DNA from: Kribbella sp. ALI-6-A
GTDB lineage: Bacteria; Actinomycetota; Actinomycetes; Propionibacteriales; Kribbellaceae
Length of the DNA stretch: 64,000 nucleotides
Assembly (NCBI RefSeq): GCF_001984195.1
Contig: NZ_MTQN01000012.1
Span: 186,001-250,000 of the forward strand
Reading direction: 5' to 3'
Of this stretch, positions 54,701 to 61,452 are shown one piece after another. The number at the start of each line of letters is the position of its first letter. The first letter of the stretch is position 1. A program made the translations under genes and the position numbers. The notes under the pieces were generated by a model that was given only the letters and a program-made list of their open reading frames with translations, did no database searches and was not told the origin of the DNA.

Positions 54701-54797
54701 CGAGCGGCACCTGGCCGACCGTGAGCTGACCGAGGGCGGCGTGGCGATCGCGCTGCGTCCGTTCCAGATCCTCACGCTGCGCTTCACCCGCAGCTGA
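51783..54797 (+). CDS. GH38 alpha-mannosidase
   Basis: 1004 residues from GTG 51783, with GGAGG 9 nt upstream. Zn-binding and catalytic motifs of GH38: GHAHIDSAWLWPLRET (HAHID at 263-267), WVESDTNLPGGEALARQF, nucleophile Asp377 in LPDSFGYTAALPQL, and NQFHDILPGSSI. Full-length for the bacterial family, with N-terminal domain, catalytic core and C-terminal beta domains. No signal peptide, so cytoplasmic; hydrolyses alpha-mannosides from glycans or storage sugars. Probably under LacI-type control; strong terminator follows. Confidence 0.95.
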   Translation: MHDDRQLIEERLKRALRERIRPAVYGASVPLSIEVWHAPGEPVSPAEALAQSYEPAEIGLPWGPAWGTAWFKFSGQVPAEWAGSEIEAVIDLGFSGGPGFSAEGLIHTTSGVPLKGLHPRQTYAPLSILGPDGTAAAPGDQISFYVEAAANPEIPLDNAYAKVDIGAKRGETPIYTLTRADLAVFNAEVWNLILDLEALDGLQRELTPQEPRRREILRALSRALDALDYEDVAGTATEARAQLTDVLSRPAHASAHQLSAVGHAHIDSAWLWPLRETRRKVARTVSNVATLAEEYPELVFAFSQAQQHAWVKDNYPEVWERLKKAVADGTIVPVGGMWVESDTNLPGGEALARQFVHGKRFFLDEYGIDTQEVWLPDSFGYTAALPQLVKLSGSKWFLTQKISWNKENRFPHHTFNWEGLDGTRIFTHFPPIDTYNSDLSGRELAHAQRNFAENGAATRSLVPFGYGDGGGGPTREFVATARRVANLESSPRVTIESPTEFFSAAEEEYAEHAPVWSGELYLEIHRATYTSQAKTKQGNRRSEHLLREAELWSAAAVVAGKLDAYPYEDLDRIWKAVLLNQFHDILPGSSISWVHREAEATYAALAEELEAIIAKAQQALAGSGDAQIVFNAAPHNRGGVAALGAGIAAGEGQAATIDGNVLDNGLIRVTVDERGLITSLYDVAADREVVAPGTVANLLQLHVDTPNHWDAWDVDSFYKNNVRDVTEVDTVDFSTVDGVATVVVKRSFNRSTVTQTLRLRPGTKRLDIETAMDWHESEKFLKAAYPVDVHADRSASETQFGHIFRPTHTNTSWDAAKFEIAAHRWVHVGEPGYGVAVVNDSTYGHDVNRTAREDGGTTTTIRTSLIRAPRFPDPKTDQGLHVVNHALVVGAGIPEAIEEGYRINLPERVVTGAEGVAPIVEVSNGNVIVEAVKLADDKSGDVVVRLYESSGGQSKATVTPGFAAGSVTEVDLLERHLADRELTEGGVAIALRPFQILTLRFTRS

Positions 54798-54810
54798 GTC
54801 AGCACCACCA

Positions 54811-54844
54811 AGGGGCCCCGGACGCGACGTCGTCCGGGGCCCCT
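54811..54844 (+). terminator. Terminator after the alpha-mannosidase gene
   Basis: 13-bp perfect stem AGGGGCCCCGGAC (54811-54823) / GTCCGGGGCCCCT (54832-54844), 8-nt loop. Confidence 0.88.
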
Positions 54845-54934
54845 GCCGTTGTCCGCCGGACGACGCGAGCGCGACACCCGCCGTTCGCCGCGCTGTCGTA
54901 GCGTGGGTGGCCTCAGCCGCATCCGGGAGGTGGC

Positions 54935-56260
54935 ATGACGCCGACACCCTTGCTCGGGTCCCGCACGCTCGATCGGCAGACCGCGCGCACGCTGCCGCCG
55001 GGGCCGAAGCTGCCGACGCTGGTGCAGACCGTGCTGTTCGCCGGCCATCGCAAGTCCTTCTTCCCGCGGATGCGGGCCAGGTACGGCGACGTCTTCACGA
55101 TCCGGCTGGTCCCGTCCAGCCGCGTGGTGGTGGTGCTGAGCCGGCCCGAGGACATCCGCGACGTGTTCACGACGCCGCCGGCGGTGATGCACGCGGGCGA
55201 GGGCAACGAGGTGCTCAGGCCGATCATGGGCGACCATTCGCTGCTGCTGGTCGACGACGAGGACCACGCCCGGATGCGCCGTCAGCTGATGCCGGCGTTC
55301 CTCGGCAACGCCCTGCGTGGGTACGCCGGGATGATCGCCGACCTGGCCCGCGCGGAGGTCGAGTCCTGGCCGGTCGGCAAGCCCTTCCGGCTGCACGACC
55401 GGGTGCGCGATCTCACGCTGGAGGTGATCCTCCAGGTCGTGTTCGGCGTGACGGACTCGGACCGGCTGGCCGAGCTGCGGCCGCTGGTCGACCGGATCGT
55501 CTCGGTCCGGCCGATCATCATGCTCGGCGGCTTCTACCCGCGGCTGCTCCGGCTGCCGCCGTGGCGCACGTATCTGGAGACCCAGCGCCGGGTCGACGAG
55601 ATCCTGTACGACGAGATCGCCCGCCGCCGTGGAGACGTTGCCGGGCGCAACGACGTGCTGAGCCGGTTGCTGGCCGCGGGCAGCTGGTCGGATGTGGAGC
55701 TGCGCGACCAGCTGGTCACCTTGCTGCTGGCCGGCCACGAGACCACCGCGACCGGGCTGGCCTGGGCGTTCCACGAGCTGGCCCGGCGGCCCGACGAGCT
55801 GGCCGCGGGGCAGCGGGCCGCGGACACCGGCGACGACGAGCGGCTGGAGGCGATCACCAAGGAGTCGCTGCGACTGCACCCGGTGGTCTACCAAGTGGGC
55901 CGCAGGCTGACCGAGACGGTCGATCTGGCCGGCTACCGGTTGCCGCGCGGCACCACGATCATGGCCGCGCTGGGGCTGGTACACGCCGACGGCGAGCACT
56001 ACCCGGCGCCCGGCGAGTTCCGCCCGGACCGGTTCCTGTCCGAGGACCCGCCCGCAGCGGGCAGCTGGATCCCGTTCGGCGGTGGCGCCCGGCGCTGCAT
56101 CGGCGCCGGCTTCACGCTGATGGAGGCCACCGAGATCCTCCGCGCCGCCCTCACCCGGTACGACGTCCACCCGGTCCGTCCGGAGCCCGAGCCGGCGCGT
56201 CCGCGCAACGTCACGCTGGTCCCCTCGCGAGGCTGCGAGGTCGTCGTCAGCCGCCGCTGA
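54935..56260 (+). CDS. Cytochrome P450
   Basis: 441 residues from ATG 54935, with GGGAGGTGGC upstream. I-helix AGHETT (266-271), K-helix ExxR (KESLRLHP), PERF-like FRPDRFL, and haem loop FGGGARRCIGAGF with the thiolate Cys388. Substrate unknown; the PPGPKLPTLVQTVLF opening resembles CYP enzymes that oxidise lipids or terpenoids. No ferredoxin or reductase gene adjacent. Bounded by a terminator. Confidence 0.95.
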   Translation: MTPTPLLGSRTLDRQTARTLPPGPKLPTLVQTVLFAGHRKSFFPRMRARYGDVFTIRLVPSSRVVVVLSRPEDIRDVFTTPPAVMHAGEGNEVLRPIMGDHSLLLVDDEDHARMRRQLMPAFLGNALRGYAGMIADLARAEVESWPVGKPFRLHDRVRDLTLEVILQVVFGVTDSDRLAELRPLVDRIVSVRPIIMLGGFYPRLLRLPPWRTYLETQRRVDEILYDEIARRRGDVAGRNDVLSRLLAAGSWSDVELRDQLVTLLLAGHETTATGLAWAFHELARRPDELAAGQRAADTGDDERLEAITKESLRLHPVVYQVGRRLTETVDLAGYRLPRGTTIMAALGLVHADGEHYPAPGEFRPDRFLSEDPPAAGSWIPFGGGARRCIGAGFTLMEATEILRAALTRYDVHPVRPEPEPARPRNVTLVPSRGCEVVVSRR

Positions 56261-56267
56261 ACAGACC

Positions 56268-56298
56268 GATGCCCCCACGCCACAGGCGTGGGGGCATC
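56268..56298. terminator. Bidirectional terminator between P450 and DUF5709 genes
   Basis: 14-bp perfect stem GATGCCCCCACGCC (56268-56281) / GGCGTGGGGGCATC (56285-56298) with loop ACA. It lies between the P450 stop and the convergent DUF5709 stop. Confidence 0.88.
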
Positions 56299-56314
56299 GG
56301 GTAAAGGCCTTGGC

Positions 56315-56818
56315 TCAGTCCTCCGGGTCGCCGACGTCGCCGAGGTCCACGTCGCGGACGTCCTGCAGGTCGGTCTCGTCCTCGTCGTCGAGCTGGAACG
56401 GCTCGTCGTCGTCGACCACGTGCACGGCGGCCTCCTCGGCGCTCGCGGCGGCGCCGTCGAAGCCGACGTCGGAGGCGATCAGGTCCTTCTCCTCGTCCTC
56501 GTGCGCACCCTCGTCCGGCGCGACCAGCCGGCCGGACCGCCGACTGCCGACCTCCGGGCCGCCGACGTTCTCGCCCTCCTCGGCGTACGGGTCCGGCTCG
56601 GGCTCCTCCTGCGCGAGCCGCTGGTCCAGCGTCTCGCCCTGCAGCGCCTCGTCCGCCGTGGTGCCGAAGCCCTCACCGGCCGACCACTTCTCCGGGGGCG
56701 AGTAGCCCTCGTCCAGCAGGTCGTCGACGCCACGGTCGTTCAGCGTGTCCTCCGGCTGCAACTGGTCCTCGTCGTCGACGCTGTAGCTGCCGTAGTCCTC
56801 ACGGTTGTTCTCGGTCAT
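56315..56818 (-). CDS. DUF5709 acidic protein
   Basis: 167 residues from ATG 56818. Very acidic and disordered: DDEDQLQPEDTLNDRGVDDLLDEGYSPPEKW is the DUF5709 core, with GFGTTADEALQGETLDQRLAQEEPEPDP after it, and an Asp/Glu-rich tail. Found widely in actinobacteria, function unknown. Divergent from the FUSC gene by 69 bp. Confidence 0.85.
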   Translation of the reverse strand: MTENNREDYGSYSVDDEDQLQPEDTLNDRGVDDLLDEGYSPPEKWSAGEGFGTTADEALQGETLDQRLAQEEPEPDPYAEEGENVGGPEVGSRRSGRLVAPDEGAHEDEEKDLIASDVGFDGAAASAEEAAVHVVDDDEPFQLDDEDETDLQDVRDVDLGDVGDPED

Positions 56819-56887
56819 GGCCCCACCCTGACTGTCCGGCCGGGGTGAATCAAGGCAGACCGGCACCGTGTCCTGGATGATGGGGCC

Positions 56888-58042
56888 ATGGACCCGGTCC
56901 GACTGACGCTGGATCAGCTGCGTGAGCTCCGCGACGACATCGCACCGCACGCCGCCGAGCGGTCCCGCGCCTCGGTCCGTCGCCGCGTCGACCGGTGGCA
57001 GAACCGGGCCTTCTTCATCGTCCAGTGCGCGTTGGCCGCCGGTGTCGCCTGGGCGCTGGCCCGGTACGTCGTGGGCCATCAGCAACCGTTCTTCGCCCCG
57101 GTCGCCGCGATGGTGTGTCTCGGGTTCAGCTTCGGCCAGCGCCTGCGCCGGGTCGCCGAGGTGATGGTCGGCGTCGCGGTCGGGGTGGGCGTCGGAGACC
57201 TGTTCGTCCGCTTCTTCGGTACCGGTGTGGTCCAGATCGTGTTCGTGATCGCGCTCGCGATGAGCGTCGCCGTCCTGCTCGGTGCCGGCACGCTGATGAC
57301 CACCCAGGCGGGTGTCCAGGCGGCGATCGTCACGACGCTGCTGCCCGATCCCGGCGCGGGATTCAGCCGCTGGCTGGACGCCGCGCTCGGTGGCGCCGTC
57401 GCGCTCGCCGCCGCCACGATCGCCCCGGCGGCGGCGATTCGTCGTCCTAGGCAACAAGCGTCCGGCGTACTGAACGAACTGGCGGCGATCCTGACCGAGA
57501 CCGCCGAAGGCCTGCGGCACAGCGACGAGGACGCCGTGACCGACGCCCTGCGCCGGGCCCGGGCCAGTGAGACCATGCTCGACGACCTGCGCAGCGCCGC
57601 CGACGAGGGCGTCGCGGTCGTCCGGCTCTCGCCGTTCCGGCGCCGGCACCGCGGCCGCGTGCAGGAGATCGCCGACCTGGTCGTCCCGCTGGACCGGGCG
57701 ATCCGCAACATCCGGGTCCTGGTCCGGCGCTGCGCGGTGTCGGTCTGGCGGGACGAGAAGATGCCCGCCGAGTACCCGATGCTGCTCGAACGTCTCGCCG
57801 ACGGCACCCGGCTGATCGCCGAGTCCCTGTTCGAACCGCACGCCGACGTCGCCGCCCACCGCGTGCTCGGCGAGCTCGGCCGCCGGACCGCCGTGATGCC
57901 GATCCCCGGCTCGCTGTCCGGCGTCGTCGTCCTCGGCCAGATCCGCTCAACGGTCGTGGACCTGCTCGAGCTGACCGGTACGACGTACGACGAAGCCCGC
58001 GCGCTGGTGCCGTTGCGGGCCGACGGGCTGGATGAGAAGTAG
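56888..58042 (+). CDS. FUSC-family membrane protein
   Basis: 384 residues. Cytoplasmic N-terminus (about 1-38), then a six-helix FUSC-type membrane block (about 40-185) with FFAPVAAMVCLGFSFGQRL and TTQAGVQAAIVTTLL. The C-terminal half is helical and soluble (about 190-384). Related to the aromatic-acid exporter and fusaric-acid resistance families; a substrate cannot be assigned. Isolated, with a 400-bp downstream gap. Confidence 0.82.
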   Translation: MDPVRLTLDQLRELRDDIAPHAAERSRASVRRRVDRWQNRAFFIVQCALAAGVAWALARYVVGHQQPFFAPVAAMVCLGFSFGQRLRRVAEVMVGVAVGVGVGDLFVRFFGTGVVQIVFVIALAMSVAVLLGAGTLMTTQAGVQAAIVTTLLPDPGAGFSRWLDAALGGAVALAAATIAPAAAIRRPRQQASGVLNELAAILTETAEGLRHSDEDAVTDALRRARASETMLDDLRSAADEGVAVVRLSPFRRRHRGRVQEIADLVVPLDRAIRNIRVLVRRCAVSVWRDEKMPAEYPMLLERLADGTRLIAESLFEPHADVAAHRVLGELGRRTAVMPIPGSLSGVVVLGQIRSTVVDLLELTGTTYDEARALVPLRADGLDEK

Positions 58043-58078
58043 GTCACATCCAGAAGTTTTTCGAAATCGCCGTCATAC

Positions 58079-58103
58079 CCGGTGAGTCGGTGCGTCTCAC
58101 CGG
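58079..58103 (+). promoter_or_regulatory. Hairpin abutting a small ORF
   Basis: CCGGTGAG (58079-58086) / CTCACCGG (58096-58103), 9-nt loop, ending one base before ATG 58105. It could be part of a terminator of the FUSC gene or control initiation of the small ORF. Confidence 0.45.
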
Positions 58104-58104
58104 C

Positions 58105-58221
58105 ATGACGATCCACCGACTGATGGCAGCCATCGCGACCGAGCAGATTGTCCTGCGCGGCGAGGGCGAGCCCACCCAGACCCCCGACGACCGGATGAAC
58201 GCCGCCGCCGAGCACCACTAG
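58105..58221 (+). CDS. Possible 38-residue small protein
   Basis: Opens MTIHRLMAAIATEQI and ends RMNAAAEHH; the middle is acidic and polar (LRGEGEPTQTPDDR). Codon use is typical of the genome. There is no Shine-Dalgarno; a hairpin abuts the start. It fits in the 402-bp gap between the FUSC gene and the OsmC gene. Not supported by homology that I can recall. Confidence 0.4.
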   Translation: MTIHRLMAAIATEQIVLRGEGEPTQTPDDRMNAAAEHH

Positions 58222-58365
58222 GCGCGCACCGGACGGACGGAGTCCGGCGGCGCGCCCGGACGGTCTTCCCCACCGAGGTAGACCGCACGGAAGTCGCACA
58301 CCGCAGAGGCGCCCATGCGAGGCGCCGCCGGACCCGTCAGTGCACCGCCACAGCGGCGCACACAG

Positions 58366-58429
58366 AACCACCCGCCCGACTGTCCTGACGCCGCTTGCGC
58401 GAGGCTCAGGCCAGTCGGGCCGGGTGGTT
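58366..58429. terminator. Long nested hairpin downstream of the OsmC gene
   Basis: Outer stem AACCACCCGCCCGACTG (58366-58382) pairs with CAGTCGGG-c-CGGGTGGTT (58412-58429), one bulge. An inner CCTGA/TCAGG stem (58384-58410) extends it. Lies 16 bp beyond the OsmC stop and between convergent units; a strong bidirectional terminator. Confidence 0.85.
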
Positions 58430-58444
58430 TTCTGCAGTCCGGAC

Positions 58445-58885
58445 TCAGGCGACGGTGATCTCGGTGGTCACCGAGTTCGCGATGAAGCACTCCTCGTGCG
58501 CCAGGTGGTGGATCCGCTCCAGCGTCGCCGCGTCGGGCTGCTCGCCGGCGAAAACGATCTTCGGGTGCAGCCTCACCTGGGTGATCGCCAGTTTGCCGCG
58601 CTCGTTCTTGGCCATCAGCCCGACGGCGTGGTCGTCGTAGGAGTCGACCACCAGCCGCTTCTTCGCCGCGATCGAGAGGAACGTGAGCATGTGGCACGAC
58701 GACAGCGCCGCCACGAACGCCTCCTCGGGGTCGACCGGCCCCGGACTGCCCAGGTACGCCGGATTGGCCGACCCCGGCACCGTCACCCCACCGTCGAACC
58801 GCCACTCGTGGTCGCGGCTGTAGGTCTGGTAGGTGAATTCGTGCTCACCACGGCTCCAACTGACGTCGACCACGTGCTCCGACAC
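58445..58885 (-). CDS. OsmC-family peroxidase-like protein
   Basis: 146 residues. OsmC fold with the two reactive cysteines Cys64 (LSSCHMLTFLS) and Cys133 (EECFIANSVTTEI). Family members reduce organic hydroperoxides using thiols; mycothiol-dependent recycling is plausible here. GDHEWRFDGGVTVPGSANP is the typical N-terminal beta region. Begins 4 bp after the stop of the PI-PLC-like gene, so the two may share a transcript. Confidence 0.92.
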   Translation of the reverse strand: MSEHVVDVSWSRGEHEFTYQTYSRDHEWRFDGGVTVPGSANPAYLGSPGPVDPEEAFVAALSSCHMLTFLSIAAKKRLVVDSYDDHAVGLMAKNERGKLAITQVRLHPKIVFAGEQPDAATLERIHHLAHEECFIANSVTTEITVA

Positions 58886-58889
58886 GAAC

Positions 58890-60125
58890 TCACCTCTCCG
58901 AGATGTTGCCCCTGCACCAGGCCGGTGAGGAGACCGGATTGCAGCGTACTGCGACCCCGCCGGGCAACTGCGCGACGAAGTCGCTGTCGTACCGGGCGGC
59001 CATCCCGGCCACCGGGAAGTCGGTGGTGACGAACTGGGCGCCGCTTTCCAGCGCGATTCCCACCCGGCTGGTCTCGTTGGCCAGCACCGTCGACATCGGC
59101 TCGTCGGACCGGGTCCGGACCAGGTAGCCCTTGCGGACCAGCCGCTGGATCTCCGCCTGGTTCGCGCCGCGCGGGTCGTTCACCATCGTCACGGCGGCGT
59201 CGGGCTGGCCCTCCGGACCGCGGGTGAAGACCGCGCGACCTTCGAGGTTCGGCTTGCCGGTCCGGTAGAGGTCGCGGATCTGGCCCTCGCCGCCGTTGTC
59301 GAAGAAGAACATCACCTTGCCGCGGGCCTGGTCGAGCGTCGGCCAGCCCTTGCTGAGCACCGACTGCTCGAGCGTCAGGCCGGGCTTGCGGACGTCGTCC
59401 GGCGACAGCAGCTGCCGCTCGCCGAAGACCGACCGGATCTCGGTGTCGATGCTGTTCAGGTTGGCCAGGTCCCACGGCGGAGCCTTGACGCCGCCGGCCG
59501 CGACCAGCCGCGGGTCGGACTGCTTCAGCTCCAGCTGGATCGTCACCGGCGCGTGGTCGGGGTGCTGGTCGGACCAGGTCTTCACCTGCTGCAGGCAGAG
59601 CACGAAGGTCCGGCAGCTGGTGTTGTAGTCGAAGTCGACGACGTGCATCACCTTGATGCCGGGCTTGGCCAGCGCCGGGTCGGTGAGCGGGCCCTGACCG
59701 GTCAGCTTCCGGATCAGCGGGTAGGTGTAGAGGCCGCCGGCCGGGTCCGGGAACAGGTCGAGCTCGAGCGTGCGGATGTTCTGGTCCTGCAACTGCTGCG
59801 GGATCGAGGCGTGCGAGTACCAGATGTTCAACGCGTTCGGGTCCTGCGCCTGCTGGACCTGCTTCTCGGCCGCGCTCAGCTCGCGGTGGTAGGCGTTGTG
59901 CGCGCCGAGGGTCTGGATCTGGTTCATCCGCAAGCCCGACCGGGTCTGCCGCAGCGCGGCCGAGTCGTTCGCGGGAGCCTGTACGCCGTTCGCGGGAGCC
60001 TGTACGCCGTTCGCCGCGGGCTGCTCGGCCGCACCCGAGCCGCTGCCGAGTGAGGCACCGGCCAGGCCGGCGGCCGCGACCGCCGCGGACGCGAGCCCGG
60101 CGGTGAGTTTGCTGCTGATCCGCAT
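58890..60125 (-). CDS. Secreted PI-PLC-like (Ca2+-dependent) phosphodiesterase
   Basis: 411 residues from ATG 60125, with GAGGGGAA upstream; starts with a signal peptide (KLTAGLASAAVAAAGLAGA). An NGVQAPA 7-residue unit is repeated twice (about residues 39-53) by a 21-bp tandem repeat. PLC-X-type motifs: QIQTLGAHNAYH and IRTLELDLFPDP, with conserved His and acidic residues, then MFFFDNGG. Family: phosphoinositide-type phospholipases of the Ca2+-dependent bacterial group (Streptomyces PI-PLC-like). Extracellular phospholipid or GPI-like substrate; may supply phosphate. Confidence 0.85.
   Translation of the reverse strand: MRISSKLTAGLASAAVAAAGLAGASLGSGSGAAEQPAANGVQAPANGVQAPANDSAALRQTRSGLRMNQIQTLGAHNAYHRELSAAEKQVQQAQDPNALNIWYSHASIPQQLQDQNIRTLELDLFPDPAGGLYTYPLIRKLTGQGPLTDPALAKPGIKVMHVVDFDYNTSCRTFVLCLQQVKTWSDQHPDHAPVTIQLELKQSDPRLVAAGGVKAPPWDLANLNSIDTEIRSVFGERQLLSPDDVRKPGLTLEQSVLSKGWPTLDQARGKVMFFFDNGGEGQIRDLYRTGKPNLEGRAVFTRGPEGQPDAAVTMVNDPRGANQAEIQRLVRKGYLVRTRSDEPMSTVLANETSRVGIALESGAQFVTTDFPVAGMAARYDSDFVAQLPGGVAVRCNPVSSPAWCRGNISER
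59968..60009. repeat. 21-bp tandem duplication inside the PI-PLC-like gene
   Basis: TTCGCGGGAGCCTGTACGCC plus G occurs twice in tandem (59968-59988 and 59989-60009), in frame. It lengthens the linker after the signal peptide by seven residues per copy. Confidence 0.9.
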
Positions 60126-60271
60126 GCTGAAGTTCCCCTCGTCGATCTGGGCGGTCCTGCTGGACACGATTCTGTCCGGGCAGAGGTCACCGCGGGGCAG
60201 CGAGAAGCTGTCATCGAACTGAACGGCAGCGGATGGCAACGTTGTCCCCCTCGGCGGGGCACAATGAACTC

Positions 60272-60901
60272 ATGGTCTCCACTACCGCTGAGGAGCCGGG
60301 CGCCTATCCGCTGCGGCGGATGCCGACCCAGGACCGGGCCAGCCGCCAGGTCGAACGCATTCTCGACGCGGCCTGCGCCGAGGTGGTCGAGCGCGGCTAC
60401 GACGCGGCCTCGACCAGCAGCATCGCCAAGCGGGCCCAGATCGCGGTCGGCAGCGTCTACCGGTACTTCCCGGACAAGCGCACGCTGATCCAGGCGATCG
60501 AGCGCCGCAACCAGCACCGCTACACCGAGGCGGTCCGCGAGCGGCTCGCCGTGGTGGCGGACTGGCGCGAAGCCGTCGATGTCACGCTGGACACCTTCCG
60601 CGAGATGCACCGGACCGACCCGGGCTTCCGGGCCGTCGTACTCAGCGGGCTGGGCGATCCGCAGCTGGAGGCGACGCCCGGTGAGTTCGACGACCAGCAC
60701 GCCGGGGAGTTCGCCGAGCTGCTCGCCCAGCGCTTCGGCGCCACCGACAGCCACGAGTTCCGGCTCACCGTCACGCTGACCATCACGATGGGCGAGGCGC
60801 TGTCCCACCTGGCCGAGCGCCTGCCTCCCGAGGACGCCGACCACGTCCTGGCCCAGGGGCGCCCGACCCTTCATCGGCTGCTGGAGCCTTACCTGCCGTA
60901 G
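60272..60901 (+). CDS. TetR-family regulator
   Basis: 209 residues from ATG 60272; an earlier ATG at 60233 is less likely. Helix-turn-helix about 22-70: VERILDAACAEVVERGYDAASTSSIAKRAQIAVGSVYRYFPDKRTLI. The C-terminal ligand domain is acidic (FDDQHAGEFAELL, ATDSHEFRL). Divergent from the PI-PLC-like gene (147-bp gap) and possibly its regulator, but I see no clear palindrome there. Confidence 0.88.
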   Translation: MVSTTAEEPGAYPLRRMPTQDRASRQVERILDAACAEVVERGYDAASTSSIAKRAQIAVGSVYRYFPDKRTLIQAIERRNQHRYTEAVRERLAVVADWREAVDVTLDTFREMHRTDPGFRAVVLSGLGDPQLEATPGEFDDQHAGEFAELLAQRFGATDSHEFRLTVTLTITMGEALSHLAERLPPEDADHVLAQGRPTLHRLLEPYLP

Positions 60902-60911
60902 CAACGGCGCC

Positions 60912-61313
60912 CTAGGGCTGCGGGACCGTCTCGGACGATCTCGGTCCCAGCTGCGGCCAGTGGCTGACCCGGCCCTCGATCCGGCCACGGCGCGGGCTGC
61001 GCGCGTCGTACCGGACGATCACCCGGTCCTCCGGGGCGTACAGGTTCCTGCTGCCCATCGGCAGCCGGCGGTGGACCTCGAACGGCCCTTCGCCGCGCCG
61101 CGTGTAGTACTCGACGACGACCTCGACGTACTCCGTCGGGACTCCGCCCTCGACCTGCCCGCGGATCGGTCCGCGGATCCGGACCACCCGGCCGGCGGTC
61201 CGTTCCTCACCCACTTCGCGCCGCCGCGAGGCGCCCGCGAAGACGTCCGACATGATGCACGCCGCGACCAGCAGCACCAGGCCGAACCCGACCAGTACGA
61301 CGATCGTCACCAT
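60912..61313 (-). CDS. DUF3592-like single-pass membrane protein
   Basis: 133 residues from ATG 61313, which opens with a membrane helix (VTIVVLVGFGLVLLVAACIM). Then a soluble domain GRVVRIRGPIRGQV, VEVVVEYYTRRGEGPFEVHRRL, VIVRYDARSPRRGRIEG; this is the DUF3592 pattern. Function unknown. Stop lies 10 bp from the convergent TetR stop. Confidence 0.75.
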   Translation of the reverse strand: MVTIVVLVGFGLVLLVAACIMSDVFAGASRRREVGEERTAGRVVRIRGPIRGQVEGGVPTEYVEVVVEYYTRRGEGPFEVHRRLPMGSRNLYAPEDRVIVRYDARSPRRGRIEGRVSHWPQLGPRSSETVPQP

Positions 61314-61356
61314 GGCACTCACCCCCGACCACGCTCTCCGCGTTGTCGTTCCTTCC

Positions 61357-61375
61357 TGCGGCGGCCTTCGCCGCA
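61357..61375. terminator. Short hairpin between the DUF5107 and DUF3592-like genes
   Basis: TGCGGCG (61357-61363) / CGCCGCA (61369-61375), 5-nt loop, in the 139-bp gap between two minus-strand genes. Confidence 0.4.
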
Positions 61376-61452
61376 CGACGGTGAGACGCTGCCAGGAAGG
61401 ACTCGGTTCCCAAGTCCTGACAAAGTTGCCGCCGGTGACCGGCCGGGTGCCG

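Noticed and set aside
51765-54947. 1060-codon minus-strand frame opposite the alpha-mannosidase gene
   Set aside because: Antisense shadow; GH38 motifs are on the plus strand.
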